A DNA stretch of 64,000 bases, taken from positions 5,146,001 through 5,210,000 of the forward strand of contig CM024190.1 in NCBI GenBank assembly GCA_013433145.1. The letters are read 5' to 3'. A model generated the notes under the pieces. The model made no database searches and was not told the DNA's origin. It worked only from the letters and a program-made list of their open reading frames with translations. A program made the translations under genes and the position numbers. The DNA comes from Ascaris suum (taxonomy: Eukaryota > Nematoda > Chromadorea > Rhabditida > Ascarididae). Shown in pieces: positions 30,701 to 37,876 of this stretch. Position 1 is the stretch's first letter; every line of letters starts with the position of its first letter.

Positions 30701-33700
30701 TTGGCGCCCATTGCATACGTATGGGTGGGCCCCTTTAATTTATAGCTCATGCGTGAAGTTACTTCAAGCTGAGGCAACAAATCTGTGATAACAAGTCTTT
30801 CATGTTGATAACCACAAAAGGTCAAAAAAAAAAACCGCCGGGCTCTCGAAAGACGCTGCAGATAGAGAGCTGGCTGCTACACTTTCCACTCCTTGTACTC
30901 TCGAATGAGCAGCTAGCTATATAATGATATCTCCTAATACCTTGCAGTCCACGAGTCCACATACTCCTCAATTTCTGCTGACCAAATTATTTCGCAGATG
31001 CGAATTTTGCACAGCTATATTCGCAAGAATTTCGGTAGTCACAGTGGCCAATGCAATAGTTGCTTAATTCGCAAGTTCAATCATACAGACAGCCGGACAG
31101 AACATAAAATACTCACATAGGCACTCACACAGTAACTTGTACAAGGCGTTTTGTAAATGTTTGTAAAAATTGCTTTTTATAACGAATAAGACGATGTGTT
31201 TTTGCCTGATTGTAGTGATGCCGCAATTGCTGTTTATTTTCCTTAAGAGCAATTTTTCAATTTTATTTTTGCAGAAAAATTCATCTCAATTGCTCATTTA
31301 TACGTTTGCATTTATGCTTCAACTTATGCACCTTGCATCACACAAAGAAATTCATAATTTATATTTCTAAGCTATAATCGTTCCATCCAGTCCGTTAATC
31401 TTGAACTCATCATTTAAACACCGATAAAACTTTGCACTCAGAAGTTCATTTTCGGTTTTGGATGAGTTTTTTGTGCTAGATGTTTCAGTGTCCAAGGTCA
31501 TTAACTGAAGCTGTCGTGCTGAAAACCACCCTATAGCCTAAGACTCCGATGTTTTATGACCTATAAAAGTTTCAGCATAAGAAGATTGCAAGTGTGATGT
31601 CGACCTGGGATGAATGTTTTGAAGTAGGCACATCAGCCGTGCAAAAATTGATGAAATTTCTAGGAAAAGGTCTAGCCTCCTTCTCGGATCCAGATCAAAA
31701 AACTAACCGTTCAACCCTGATCCACTTCTTTATTACTTGGGAATTATTAGAAAGTTATTGGAAGAATGCAAAAGTGCTCCGTTTTCAGCCAAATTTCGAA
31801 GGCGGATTTTCCGGTTGGGAAACGTTGTCGGAAACTTCGCTATATTTGGTCACTTGAAAGTGTCTGTCGATGTGTGTTATAGTGATGGCTTTGTAGCGTA
31901 CTTCTTTTTCCCATTTCGTGCTTTAAACACAATAACCTAGCAGGCGCGCTACACTCACTGTTACTCGAGAAGTTGGACAAATTCAATAAAATTAGACGAT
32001 ATCCCAATCGACTATATCGGAAAAGAGTTGTACTCAACAGTAAAATTTTTCAGCGATCATAGATAAGGAAATCTGATGTTGGGTGATAAAAATTTAATCA
32101 GTATAAAGTCACCTGTTTAGCAGTAGCCGGAAGAAACGATAACCCCAAAGAGCGTGTCATTCGCAATTTGGCGTTGAAACTCGGTGAGGTGGGCAGCTGA
32201 ACGACAACAGAGCGTTATAGTAGAGAGATTACAATGAATCATGTTAGGAAATCATTGCATTAACGTAACGTTTTTCATTAAAACGACACTATGCTAAGAT
32301 GACACCGTAAAGATACTATATCAGTTAAAAATTCAATTCTTTCAGTTTTGGTATAAGAGAGTTTGAACAAGAAAATGAAACAGTGTTAGGAAAAAAAAAT
32401 GGAAATGAATGAGATATGAAGAATAAGTGCAAAAAGAAGATGTGAATTACAATACATATGAGGCGCTTTAAAACAGCGGTGACGTTTGAGATGTTTCTGC
32501 TCATAATCTCGATAGGGAAGTTGATATCCCTCAAGCAACTCTATTCTTGTGGTACTTCGTTAATTTTTTATACTAAAGTGAAGTTTCTATTTGACTCAGT
32601 GAGCATAGCCAGTGAACAAAAGGCAAGTTGAAATGTGATACTTCATAATATATACAAAACAATGAAAGGAGATTTATAAGTCGAACTCTTGTTGAATATG
32701 CTTCACAGCGATTGTGAAAATCTGTTTTCCCTCACGACTTGGAGTGCTGCACAGTGACCTCAGGGCATTCTCAATATGAAGCATCAGGGTTTTTTTACAG
32801 CTATGTTTTGAAATTTGTTAGCGGCAAACTTGCAGCTAGCCGGTGTGAATTTCGAAATACTCCACTTCTAGTGAAAACTGCACTTGCCCAAAAAGAGGTG
32901 CCTCCCGTGCGGTCTCTGCGCATTTGCTGGTGCTGCTCTTCTCGTGCTCGATGTATCTGCTCGATTGCAGCGAAATTCAACGGTCGTGCCGCCTTGGTTG
33001 ACGAAGCGATGTACCTGTGGTATAAAACAGTGAAAGGAACTGAGCTGAAAACAGAAAGCGAGAGAGTGTACTCCGGTTATGTATAATAGATAAAAGGCAG
33101 TATTGCCGTTTCGCTTGTCAAGTTCTTCCAGCGTCGTACGCATATTTTTTCAGTAACTCGTGCGAAAGTTATGAACGTCAAGCGAATTTTGATAACGCTT
33201 TTGAAGCAGTTTTCCCCAAATATGAGTCATCTATAGGCAACCCATCCTCAAATTTGTGGAGGAGAGAAGAGGAGATAAGGGAGTGGGAAAAGGTGGGTCT
33301 ATTTAGGAGCCGAACACAGAAGTATTCTTAGCGCTTAGCGATTTCCGGTGACTTCGTTACCAGCGCCAAAACAACACCACTGATCGTTTGGAGCATGGAA
33401 TAACCGAGCAGTTGGAGCAGAAAACAACCTCCTCTTTGTGGATGCTCACCTGCCGAGGTGTTGGAGCTGATCGATGCTCTCAATAGGAGTCCGTCCGAGT
33501 GGTGTTGTTAATCGCCGCACACCGAATGGCATGTGGATATTGCTGTTCAGATCGTCCAACAGAGAATCCATATTGCGATAGCGAGCCTTCGAAACTGGTA
33601 CACGAACACCCTCAACTTGGTACAAAGCATTACTGGGATATTAAGACGAATGTGAGGAGCATCAGAAGACTGGTTCTTGTTGGACCTGATTGACAGGAAA

Positions 33701-35446
33701 ACTTTTAAATCTTAGATGAACGTTTCGAAGTTTTTCGTTAAGGAAATGCAATGAGTGCTTTAATAACAAAGAAAAAAGTGCGTCATGCATGTCGCTATGA
33801 CATAGAACTTCCCCACTCAGAAGTCGTGCAAAACTTGATTCAGTCTCACGAAACTTTGAGATTCGCAACTCAGCGAGGGTGCAGGCTAAGGAGACTCCAT
33901 GATATTCTATATACAGTTGTCAGTTGTCCGGATATCGGAGTGTGGTTATGATATGTATTTTGCGAAAAAAAAGTAGAAAAATGTATAATAAAATAGAATA
34001 AAAAGAGCGATCCTAAATATTATGATGCACTCAATAGCAAGCAACGGCAAAACCCGCATTGTCGACGAATCGAGCAGAATGACGGTGGGGGAGTGATTGC
34101 AAAGGAGGTAAACGTATAACCGACGCAGACATAAATTTTAATGCCGATACGGGCTTCTGTAAGGAGGACGGCGAAAATGCTTGATTTAATCATTTTTCCC
34201 TCAGAAATCAGTTACGTGCTACTCCATCTCAGCCCCTGCAGGCTCCGATACGAAGAGATTATCCGTACAAGCCGTTTCGCGCGGTTATTTTTCATCAGCG
34301 AGGCAAACACAAGTAAGCAATTTCCATATGGCGCTAAGCCATTTCTAGGCAAGACCGGTGTTCATAATACACCAACAAAACGATCGCTAACGTTGCTTAG
34401 CGCAGGTATCGCTGTTGTACCTCATCGCACACTATATAGCAGATGCAGTCGAATACGCCAAGAGTATGAACTTATAGTTGCATTAACTCTACATTACTTC
34501 AGCATCCAAATTGCTTTAATTTATTATGCTTTCATCACTTCCCATCCATTTTTCGTTCTGCTTTCGTCTTCTGACTGTTTCATATGCCACGTGAAATAAT
34601 CGATCACTGTTGCCTACTATATGTTTGTGCTGAATCTTCTCATGATTCACGCCAGTAAAGTATCTCAAGATTGTTTTGCACGCCCCAGTTATAAAAATTT
34701 TGCTGTTTGACTTGCGTTTCTTGATGTTTAGCCCAAATATTGAAACTGGGGCGTTTCCTTTGAGAAATCTTCGTCTCAGTGTTCCTTCCTCCTTCCCCTC
34801 ATCGAGATGCAGCGTTTCCTTTTACACAATCCATCCAATGTCAACTTTTATCACATCCCACTGCTCTTAACTCGCATAAAACGGTGAGCATGGCAGTGGG
34901 TATTACATAAAAAGGTCACAACAGCCAATTTTATTCTATGGCCTATAAACAGATTTCGAATGCATCCTGTATTTCATTCAACAGAAGTAATTGCTTGTAA
35001 ATGATCTTATTGTATTCTGCATGTTCATCAAAACGCCGAAATTGAAGAAATTACTGTCATTTCTAGGAAAGCCTCGCTGACACCTTTATCGTCACATTTT
35101 ATAGACAGCTCTTTCTTTCCTACTCTGTTAATGAAAGTTGCATTCTATCATCATAACAGATAAAATACGTACTGCGCATGCCTTCATACACGGCACGAAA
35201 ATTGCTCTTCCACTTTACTGAGATCGATACTGGACAGAAATGTTCAGATGAACTTACAGTGAAATAGTTATCTCCTTCCTTGTAAAAGAATACTGTCTTC
35301 GCCGAATACGGTCTCGTGAACGTTCGATGTGAGCAATCATAGATTTTGATCCTGCCGTTAACTGGGGCCGGTAAATTGGGTAGCAGCGTCGTTGAACGAT
35401 TTGTAGACGCCTCCATCGTTGAGGATCGTGACGACGACTGTAACAT
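12523..35446 (-). CDS. RP1/LOXHD1-like protein: 2 DCX + 2 IQ + 5 PLAT domains (28-exon gene)
   Basis: Whole-gene entry; the exons are listed separately. The spliced model is 4023 nt (1340 residues plus TGA) and all phases join. Approximate residues: DCX1 49-130, DCX2 169-240, IQ1 423-440, IQ2 470-487, PLAT1 647-775, PLAT2 790-905, PLAT3 925-1050, PLAT4 1075-1205, PLAT5 1210-1330. DCX domains bind microtubules, IQ motifs bind calmodulin-type EF-hand proteins, and PLAT beta-sandwiches bind membranes or proteins. The DCX1 pattern (VFFYKEGDNYF, MPFGVRRLTTPLGR) resembles vertebrate RP1, a photoreceptor axoneme protein; an array of PLAT repeats is typical of LOXHD1. Inference: a ciliary or microtubule-to-membrane scaffold, perhaps in sensory neurons. 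Cautions: an in-frame TAA in exon 11, and a weak 65-nt intron between exons 6 and 7. These may be assembly errors, a defective allele, or alternative isoforms. No AATAAA was seen shortly after the stop. Confidence 0.85.
12860..12886. repeat. Poly-C tract (C15-A-C11)
   Basis: Homopolymer tract in the last intron of the DCX-PLAT gene. As the gene is on the minus strand, the transcript would be G-rich here. Assembly length is unlikely to be exact. Confidence 0.9.
13380..15200 (-). mobile_element. Decayed RTE-type non-LTR retrotransposon (reverse transcriptase relic)
   Basis: Several minus-strand frames carry pieces of an RTE reverse transcriptase in the correct order. At about 14700-15000 is the basic linker after the endonuclease (RRRRMKQSANF..., DRYQKSLSIMKQAEAN). 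At about 14200-14360 is the finger region (RLQRQVDQKQRIKQGRFR, then FDRIHLLAAL, cf. 'QAGFRxxxSTIDHIHxL'). At about 13870-13990 is the catalytic block LPHLKFSDDTVLISRS, where FSDD stands for FADD. Frameshifts and stops separate the pieces, so it is dead. It lies in the last intron of the DCX-PLAT gene, in the same orientation. Its ends and any target-site duplication could not be set. Confidence 0.7.
15259..15333 (-). CDS. DCX-PLAT gene exon 27 (PLAT5 middle)
   Basis: Acceptor CATATTTCAG, donor GAG|GTACGC, phase 0 on both sides; 25 codons. FDIEAVTIGDPQTVELVLQS matches the PLAT 'F.IEavdiGdpxkvel' core. An intron of about 2.56 kb holding retroelement remains follows. Confidence 0.8.
16008..16147 (-). 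CDS. DCX-PLAT gene exon 26 (PLAT5 start)
   Basis: Acceptor TCTTTTTTAG, phase 1; donor ACG|GTGAGT, phase 0. VRYQLTIASGECVGNFEVLI, then KGSRGDTGLRKLV. This is a clear PLAT N-terminal half (YxlTIxsG...FeVxI...GdTGxrxL). Confidence 0.85.
16783..16903 (-). CDS. DCX-PLAT gene exon 25 (PLAT4 end)
   Basis: Acceptor CGTTTGCAG, phase 0; donor GCAG|GTAATT, phase 1. MCLTDTANGDELRFANVNAV follows the 'VxxTDxxtGexyrF' pattern. The following 'W' position of PLAT has decayed. Confidence 0.75.
17098..17223 (-). CDS. DCX-PLAT gene exon 24 (PLAT4 middle)
   Basis: Acceptor CATGATTGCAG, donor CGAAGG|GTTTGT, phase 0 on both sides. EQDVGLILKLRIEVDSAQ is the PLAT 'dLGxLxKlRIevD' core. It is followed by an acidic insert (AEESVHADEG) not seen in the other copies. 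Confidence 0.75.
17253..17339 (-). CDS. DCX-PLAT gene exon 23 (PLAT4)
   Basis: Acceptor TGCACTCAG, phase 0; donor TTGAAG|GTATCA, phase 0; 29 codons. EARQWVSLCRAIRQFVV corresponds to the PLAT strand-plus-loop that precedes the 'DLGel' segment. Placement rests on phase and on continuity between exons 22 and 24. Confidence 0.6.
17648..17778 (-). CDS. DCX-PLAT gene exon 22 (basic linker and PLAT4 start)
   Basis: Acceptor TTATCTACAG, phase 1; donor CAA|GTCAGC, phase 0. A Lys/Arg-rich linker (GKKKARKREK) is followed by YILSMVIADHSTLIPNVTLC. The frame stays open past this donor, so a longer form using a GC donor is possible. The GT donor gives the better PLAT alignment. Confidence 0.65.
18372..18542 (-). 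CDS. DCX-PLAT gene exon 21 (PLAT3 end)
   Basis: Acceptor GCTACAAG, donor TCGG|GTGAGT, phase 1 on both sides. NVASNWLVDRVLIRESPHAP, then YRFVLKHSRVKE. This is the 'WxldrVxvxd...yxF' half of a PLAT domain, lacking the usual Cys/Trp pair. A weaker acceptor a few bases downstream (ATAGACGAG) would also keep the frame. Confidence 0.75.
18930..19008 (-). CDS. DCX-PLAT gene exon 20 (PLAT3 middle)
   Basis: Acceptor TGTTTGCAG, phase 0; donor ATTG|GTAAGC, phase 1; 26 codons. TEAASIGRIHCVRLFVTSN aligns with the 'LGxLxKIRIxHD' segment; the usual His-Asp is replaced. Confidence 0.75.
19114..19259 (-). CDS. DCX-PLAT gene exon 19 (PLAT3 start)
   Basis: Acceptor ATCTTTGCAG, phase 1; donor ACG|GTCAGT, phase 0. 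It has HLQIFGEIGETGRFPVSLQF, the second PLAT strand pair. The usual first-strand 'xTG' motif is degenerate. Confidence 0.75.
19835..20075 (-). CDS. DCX-PLAT gene exon 18 (PLAT2 end)
   Basis: Acceptor ACCACTCCAG, phase 0; donor AATA|GTAAGC, phase 1. FGDIGDLLKIRIEVDGSGVS, then PDYFLNKVELRDL and GKWLRWKG. The full second half of PLAT2 is in one exon, whereas PLAT1 splits it across two. Confidence 0.9.
20796..20956 (-). CDS. DCX-PLAT gene exon 17 (PLAT2 start)
   Basis: Acceptor CTTTTAAAG, phase 1; donor GTGCAG|GTTTCT, phase 0. WELILHTGKKDGTGGTTSNL is an unmistakable PLAT N-terminus, with the TG and GxGTxxxx turns. Confidence 0.85.
21687..21866 (-). CDS. DCX-PLAT gene exon 16 (PLAT1 end)
   Basis: Acceptor AATTTTGCAG, donor ATCAA|GTGATT, phase 1 on both sides. 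It reads GAGIFIERVLVTENIADGRQ, then FQCSKWLDSGQVDGKIER. This is the classic PLAT C-terminal half (WfldrVxVtd..G..yxFxCxxWLdxgxxDgkiEr). Confidence 0.9.
22287..22413 (-). CDS. DCX-PLAT gene exon 15 (PLAT1 middle)
   Basis: Acceptor ATGTTTTCAG, phase 0; donor TACG|GTATGA, phase 1. MDSFHIETTELGTLQKIVIG matches the PLAT core (DxFxIexxdLGxLxKIxIgHd). Confidence 0.9.
22798..22812. repeat. Poly-C tract (C15)
   Basis: Homopolymer in the intron between exons 14 and 15 of the DCX-PLAT gene, followed by a CTC-type pyrimidine run. Confidence 0.9.
23014..23135 (-). CDS. DCX-PLAT gene exon 14 (PLAT1 start)
   Basis: Acceptor GCTGTTTCAG, phase 1; donor GAT|GTAAGC, phase 0. It reads TYTVSVITGNRW, then DLYIILYGDI. 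This is the first PLAT strand pair (YxVxVxTG ... VyIxLyGdxG). Confidence 0.85.
24121..24260 (-). repeat. Purine/pyrimidine-biased intronic tract
   Basis: Between exons 13 and 14: a C-rich stretch (24129-24146), then a G-rich stretch (about 24209-24255) with several GGG/GGGG runs on the plus strand. It explains the long open frames on both strands here. Confidence 0.8.
24327..24470 (-). CDS. DCX-PLAT gene exon 13 (acidic linker)
   Basis: Acceptor GTATTTTAG, donor AATA|GTATGA, phase 1 on both sides. It encodes a Glu/Asp/Ser-rich linker (SNTEMEQDSDKDN at its end) just before the PLAT array. Confidence 0.7.
24584..24723 (+). repeat. Inverted repeat, left arm (intron 12)
   Basis: Read on the plus strand from GCAGCGACTTTTCTTT to about TTATTTGAT. 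It pairs with the reverse complement of 24978-25116, at roughly three-quarters identity by eye over about 140 bp. Exact blocks include GGATGCGTGTCGACA. It lies 79 nt past exon 12's donor, in the downstream intron. Confidence 0.85.
24803..24946 (-). CDS. DCX-PLAT gene exon 12 (linker) inside an inverted repeat
   Basis: Enters in phase 1 (ACTCTAG acceptor). Two overlapping donors lie 4 nt apart in GTACGTAC. The upstream one (24807) looks stronger but breaks the frame; the downstream one (24803) gives phase 1 and joins exon 13. It encodes a polar linker (ERDTTTDDHNCRRKNRHQAG). Both flanking introns carry an arm of an inverted repeat. Confidence 0.6.
24978..25116 (-). repeat. Inverted repeat, right arm (intron 11)
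   Basis: Partner of 24584-24723, lying 31 nt upstream of exon 12's acceptor. The two arms enclose a loop of about 254 nt containing the whole of exon 12. Element identity is unknown; no terminal motif or target-site duplication was recognised. Confidence 0.85.
25595..25777 (-). CDS. DCX-PLAT gene exon 11 with in-frame TAA
   Basis: Acceptor GATGCACAG, donor GTTG|GTAAGG, phase 1 on both sides. The frame that fits both neighbours contains TAA at 25740-25742 after 12 codons. It then stays open for 48 codons that look helical (PNESIKLFQFLDEIDEVLNH). No acceptor after the TAA keeps the frame. Skipping the exon would create TAG at the exon 10/12 join. If the TAA is real, the protein stops after 500 residues, just past IQ2. 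Confidence 0.55.
25876..26022 (-). CDS. DCX-PLAT gene exon 10 (IQ motif 2)
   Basis: 147 nt, in and out in phase 1 (CATTTGCAG acceptor, GAAT|GTATGT donor). It has the same layout as exon 9: an acidic stretch, then a canonical IQ motif (AAIVIQAAWRGYAVRKKF) close to the donor. This points to an exon duplication. Confidence 0.85.
26178..26327 (-). CDS. DCX-PLAT gene exon 9 (IQ motif 1)
   Basis: 150 nt, in and out in phase 1 (TTTGGCAG acceptor, GC|GTAAGT donor). An acidic segment precedes a canonical IQ motif, AATTIQAYFRGYRVRQQ (IQxxxRGxxxR). This is a predicted binding site for calmodulin or a myosin-light-chain-like protein. Confidence 0.85.
26390..26546 (-). CDS. DCX-PLAT gene exon 8 (charged linker)
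   Basis: Acceptor TTATTCAAG, phase 0; donor AAAC|GTATGC, phase 1. It encodes 52 hydrophilic residues rich in Lys, Glu, Gln and Thr, with no recognisable fold. Frame and phases fit both neighbours. Confidence 0.65.
28087..28184 (-). CDS. DCX-PLAT gene exon 7 (linker)
   Basis: Ends at a good donor (CAG|GTCAGT) in phase 0. The reading frame (DDSLSKKSVDWEGEPALSRE) differs from that of exon 6 and is closed upstream by TGA, so a splice or frameshift must lie between them. The proposed acceptor (AACGAG) is poor, but it is the one that keeps the frame. Confidence 0.5.
28250..28324 (-). CDS. DCX-PLAT gene exon 6 (charged linker)
   Basis: Good acceptor (GTGTTTCAG), entering in phase 1. It codes for a Ser/Arg/Asp segment ending in a DDDDS run. 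The same frame stays open past the proposed donor (G|GTAGAC) through an acidic stretch to TAA at 28155-28157. Either a 65-nt intron is removed here or the message stops after DCX2. Confidence 0.55.
28628..28655. repeat. 28-bp near-perfect palindrome
   Basis: AAGGTACTGTATAC followed by GTATACAATACCTT: one mismatch across 14 paired positions, no spacer. Located in the intron between exons 5 and 6 of the DCX-PLAT gene. Confidence 0.9.
30030..30252 (-). CDS. DCX-PLAT gene exon 5 (end of DCX2 and linker)
   Basis: Acceptor TTATTTCAG, phase 0; donor TCAG|GTATGA, phase 1. FKIYTYAGRRVLSVDELM matches the C-terminal half of DCX domains (xxYTxdGrrVxsldeL). After it the sequence becomes basic and Ser/Thr/Pro-rich, a probable disordered linker. 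Confidence 0.85.
30427..30537 (-). CDS. DCX-PLAT gene exon 4 (start of DCX2)
   Basis: Acceptor GGCTTCAG, phase 0; donor CAA|GTAAGC, phase 0; 37 codons. It reads MLFVLNGKPSRIYRALLNP and then KTFDALLEEV. This is the first strand and the 'fDaLL' helix of a DCX domain. Confidence 0.85.
32861..33014 (-). CDS. DCX-PLAT gene exon 3 (end of DCX1 and linker)
   Basis: Acceptor ATACCACAG; enters in phase 2, completing an Arg codon and then YIASSTKAARPLN (end of DCX1). A helical, charged linker follows (AAIEQIHRAREEQHQQMRRD). The donor is uncertain: GGA|GTATTT at 32861 or GCA|GTTTTC at 32879, both phase 0. The opposite strand also has a long open frame here (32739-33086), but this reading continues the DCX domain and fits the phases. 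Confidence 0.7.
33450..33610 (-). CDS. DCX-PLAT gene exon 2 (DCX1 core)
   Basis: Enters in phase 0 after an unusual acceptor (AAGTTGAG) and leaves CAG|GTGAGC in phase 2. It reads GVRVPVSKARYRNMDSLLDD, then a block including MPFGVRRLTTPLGRTPIESI. This has the spacing of RP1 DCX1 (GVR...LLDxL...PFGVR...TPxGR). The acceptor was chosen because it restores RP1-like spacing across the join to exon 1. Confidence 0.75.
34141..34599 (+). CDS. Antisense ORF inside intron 1 of the DCX-PLAT gene
   Basis: 152 codons from ATG, the longest plus-strand frame apart from those over repeats and low-complexity tracts. The C-terminal part is hydrophobic. No domain, no splice evidence and no companion. Probably chance, though unusually long for this base composition. 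Confidence 0.15.
   Translation: MPIRASVRRTAKMLDLIIFPSEISYVLLHLSPCRLRYEEIIRTSRFARLFFISEANTSKQFPYGAKPFLGKTGVHNTPTKRSLTLLSAGIAVVPHRTLYSRCSRIRQEYELIVALTLHYFSIQIALIYYAFITSHPFFVLLSSSDCFICHVK
35258..35446 (-). CDS. DCX-PLAT gene exon 1 (N-terminus, start of DCX1)
   Basis: It opens with ATG at 35446 directly after an in-frame TAA, and ends ACT|GTAAGT in phase 0. A Ser/Thr-rich leader of about 45 residues is followed by the first DCX strand (KTVFFYKEGDNYFT). The first nine bases end in TTACAG, which could be a trans- or cis-splice acceptor. In that case translation would begin at the in-frame ATG at 35416, ten codons later. Confidence 0.8.
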
Positions 35447-36335
35447 GGCACTCGCTTAGTTAAGTGGACAAATGCGGATATCAAATGCTGATAAGTGCTC
35501 TGTGATCGAACGTCGCATACCAAGAAAACACCTGTTCGGAGGGTATACAGTTGGGGTACTACGTACCCTTCCCGAAAAAAATTTTCTTTCAAAAACAGGC
35601 ATAATGAAAAGCTTATTGCAATGTCGAGTTACACAATGTTAGAGCTTATCGATGAGTTGCACCTACATTCACTCCTTTCGTCGCCACTTGAAAAACACAA
35701 AAGTTAGAAAATCGACAACCCCATTCAACGAACCTAGTGAGCGATGCAACACTATCAAGAAGAAGATATTTTTAGCAAGTTCGATGACGGATAAAGATTT
35801 TTCGGAGGAAGAAAGCTACTTGAAACTGAAAAATTGTGACAGGAGAAAATAACGGCACTTCAGCAGGATCGAGCGTCTTCCTTTTACATCTATTAGAGAT
35901 CGTCTTAGGCAAAACTCAAAACTGTCTTCGATTCAAAACTGCTAACAAGCATTATTTTCGCTTGACTATTTCCGCAAGTGCTAAGCAAAGCGACTTCTAA
36001 CCTGTCGATCGTTTACACAAAGCTTTAAAGAACTGTTTTCGTGTGCATTCAACGGGTTGAGAAACAAGATCTAGCTGAACTTAGATGCCAATAAAAGCCG
36101 AATAGAAGACATATTGACTTTTTGCGAAATACACTAAATATCGGAAAATTTTGGGATGCAGTAATCGCATAATAAAACGTTTAAAGTTATAGCCTTGAAT
36201 AGTTAGTTCACGAAGCCTCCATTAAAAAACCAGTTGATACGCAGCCGAAAAGCGTCACCAAACCTGTCAAAAAGCGCAATGTATATCAATAACGTCAGAA
36301 GCGACTGATAAAAGTTATAGGCCATAAACAACCAC

Positions 36336-36614
36336 TTATGTGGCTTGAGCGTGTCCAGGTGTCGTTTGGGAGATTACGTTTCGGAGGCACTTGAAGTACT
36401 GGGCAAGAACGCCAATAGCAGTAGACAATGAGTCAAATCTCCCTTGTTGATGGGATGGGCGGTTCAGAGTGCAGTTGAGCAAGAGAATTTTATCCCACTG
36501 CCGAAATTTGCTAAGACGCTTCTGGTTCTTAAAAAACCTCGTAGCTTCTAGGAAAAGTTGAACATCGATCGTTTTTCGAGCGAGCGAGCATAGAAAACAG
36601 CAGTCCTCTTCCAT
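36336..36614 (-). CDS. Single-exon ORF, function unknown
   Basis: ATG-initiated 92-codon frame with several Cys near the N-terminus (MEEDCCFLCSLARKTID) and a mixed hydrophobic/basic body. No domain recognised; a chance ORF is possible. Confidence 0.15.
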   Translation of the reverse strand: MEEDCCFLCSLARKTIDVQLFLEATRFFKNQKRLSKFRQWDKILLLNCTLNRPSHQQGRFDSLSTAIGVLAQYFKCLRNVISQTTPGHAQAT

Positions 36615-37589
36615 TACGCGTATAAGTGGGATTAACAGAGGACTCTAAGGAACGCTCGGAGCGACGCACTCATCACTCCGGCCGCATATCACTAAAGCAG
36701 GAATGAGCATAACTGGAGTCGTCGGTATCCACCGATCCTATGGAATTTTTCTAGACATACGATGGCAAAAAGCAATCAATGATTCGTTCACAAACGAGAA
36801 AATTGAAGGTAAGAGCGACAAATGGCGCTTCCACTAAAATTTTAAATGTAATAACTTTCACGTTTCCACCTCTGTGGCACAGGATCAAAGTCATTCGACT
36901 TCTCTAAAAATGCTTGGGTTTTATTGGTATATTATAAATATAATCTTTCAGAATGCTTCAGTAAATATAATGAAAACTAAATCTTTCAATTCCTTGTGAA
37001 TAGATACTTCATTACTGCTAATATTACTACTTCAAAGTCTTCAAAATTTGTATAGATGATCGGTTAATAAAAGACCGTATTCGGTGAATTGAATTAAATT
37101 TCATTTCAACACGAGGAAAAAACCGTTACTACGCATACTAAATTTATTAGCGAGGAAAAAAGAATTTCTTCAGCAAATTTCAACTCCGCAACCTTTTTGG
37201 TGGCAAATTGAAAGACAGGAAAAGGATACTATACAAGTCTAGCACACAAATCCGGACGCGCACACATACATATGTATGGACATAACATCGCCATATTGCA
37301 ATCTTGTTAAAAATTTCCACAAAACCGATGAGAACACATAGAGAGGAATAAATTTTCTGGAACACAAAGAGAAGATGCTGGATATGGCACCGAAGAGAAA
37401 ACCCAAAATACCTACTTGTGATCTAACACTGCAGTTGACCACATTTACTCGTATAGTCGATTCTCGTTTATTGTTCTTAACATAACGTCATTGATCGACT
37501 TATGTGCTCTTGTGCCGCACCAGGAGATATTTCAGGCCTACTATAACTTGGGCCTCAGCCCTACTGATGGCTTTGATGTCTGGTTCCAC

Positions 37590-37876
37590 TCGTGTTTGGA
37601 GACTATGCTGCTCCCCCCATAAACCAGTTCTACTTCGCATCAGTTCCTGTCCTCTATCTGCACTCGGCTCACTCTACTCCACCGCTGCCAATCACAACTT
37701 TTCACTACGGCCAAGTGAAACCTGAGGAAATAACTTTGGCGCTGTGGCTCGATACTAAATTTTTTATTCAGGAGGACAAAGTAATCCGGAAGTTAAAAAC
37801 TTGTAAATTGATAACAGCCAAAAACAATAACTTAGGCAGCTTACTCAGGTACAAAACCTTGTCGTCCTCCTTGTAG
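37590..37876 (+). CDS. Isolated exon-like ORF, function unknown
   Basis: An open frame of about 95 codons reading VFGDYAAPPINQFYFASVPV and then a Pro/His-rich stretch. A second overlapping frame is open after a fair acceptor (GCCGCACCAG at about 37520). Neither matches a family I know, and no start or splice structure could be settled. Confidence 0.15.

Noticed and set aside
32739..33086. 115-codon plus-strand frame
   Set aside because: It lies opposite DCX-PLAT exon 3, whose minus-strand reading continues the DCX1 domain and fits the splice phases.
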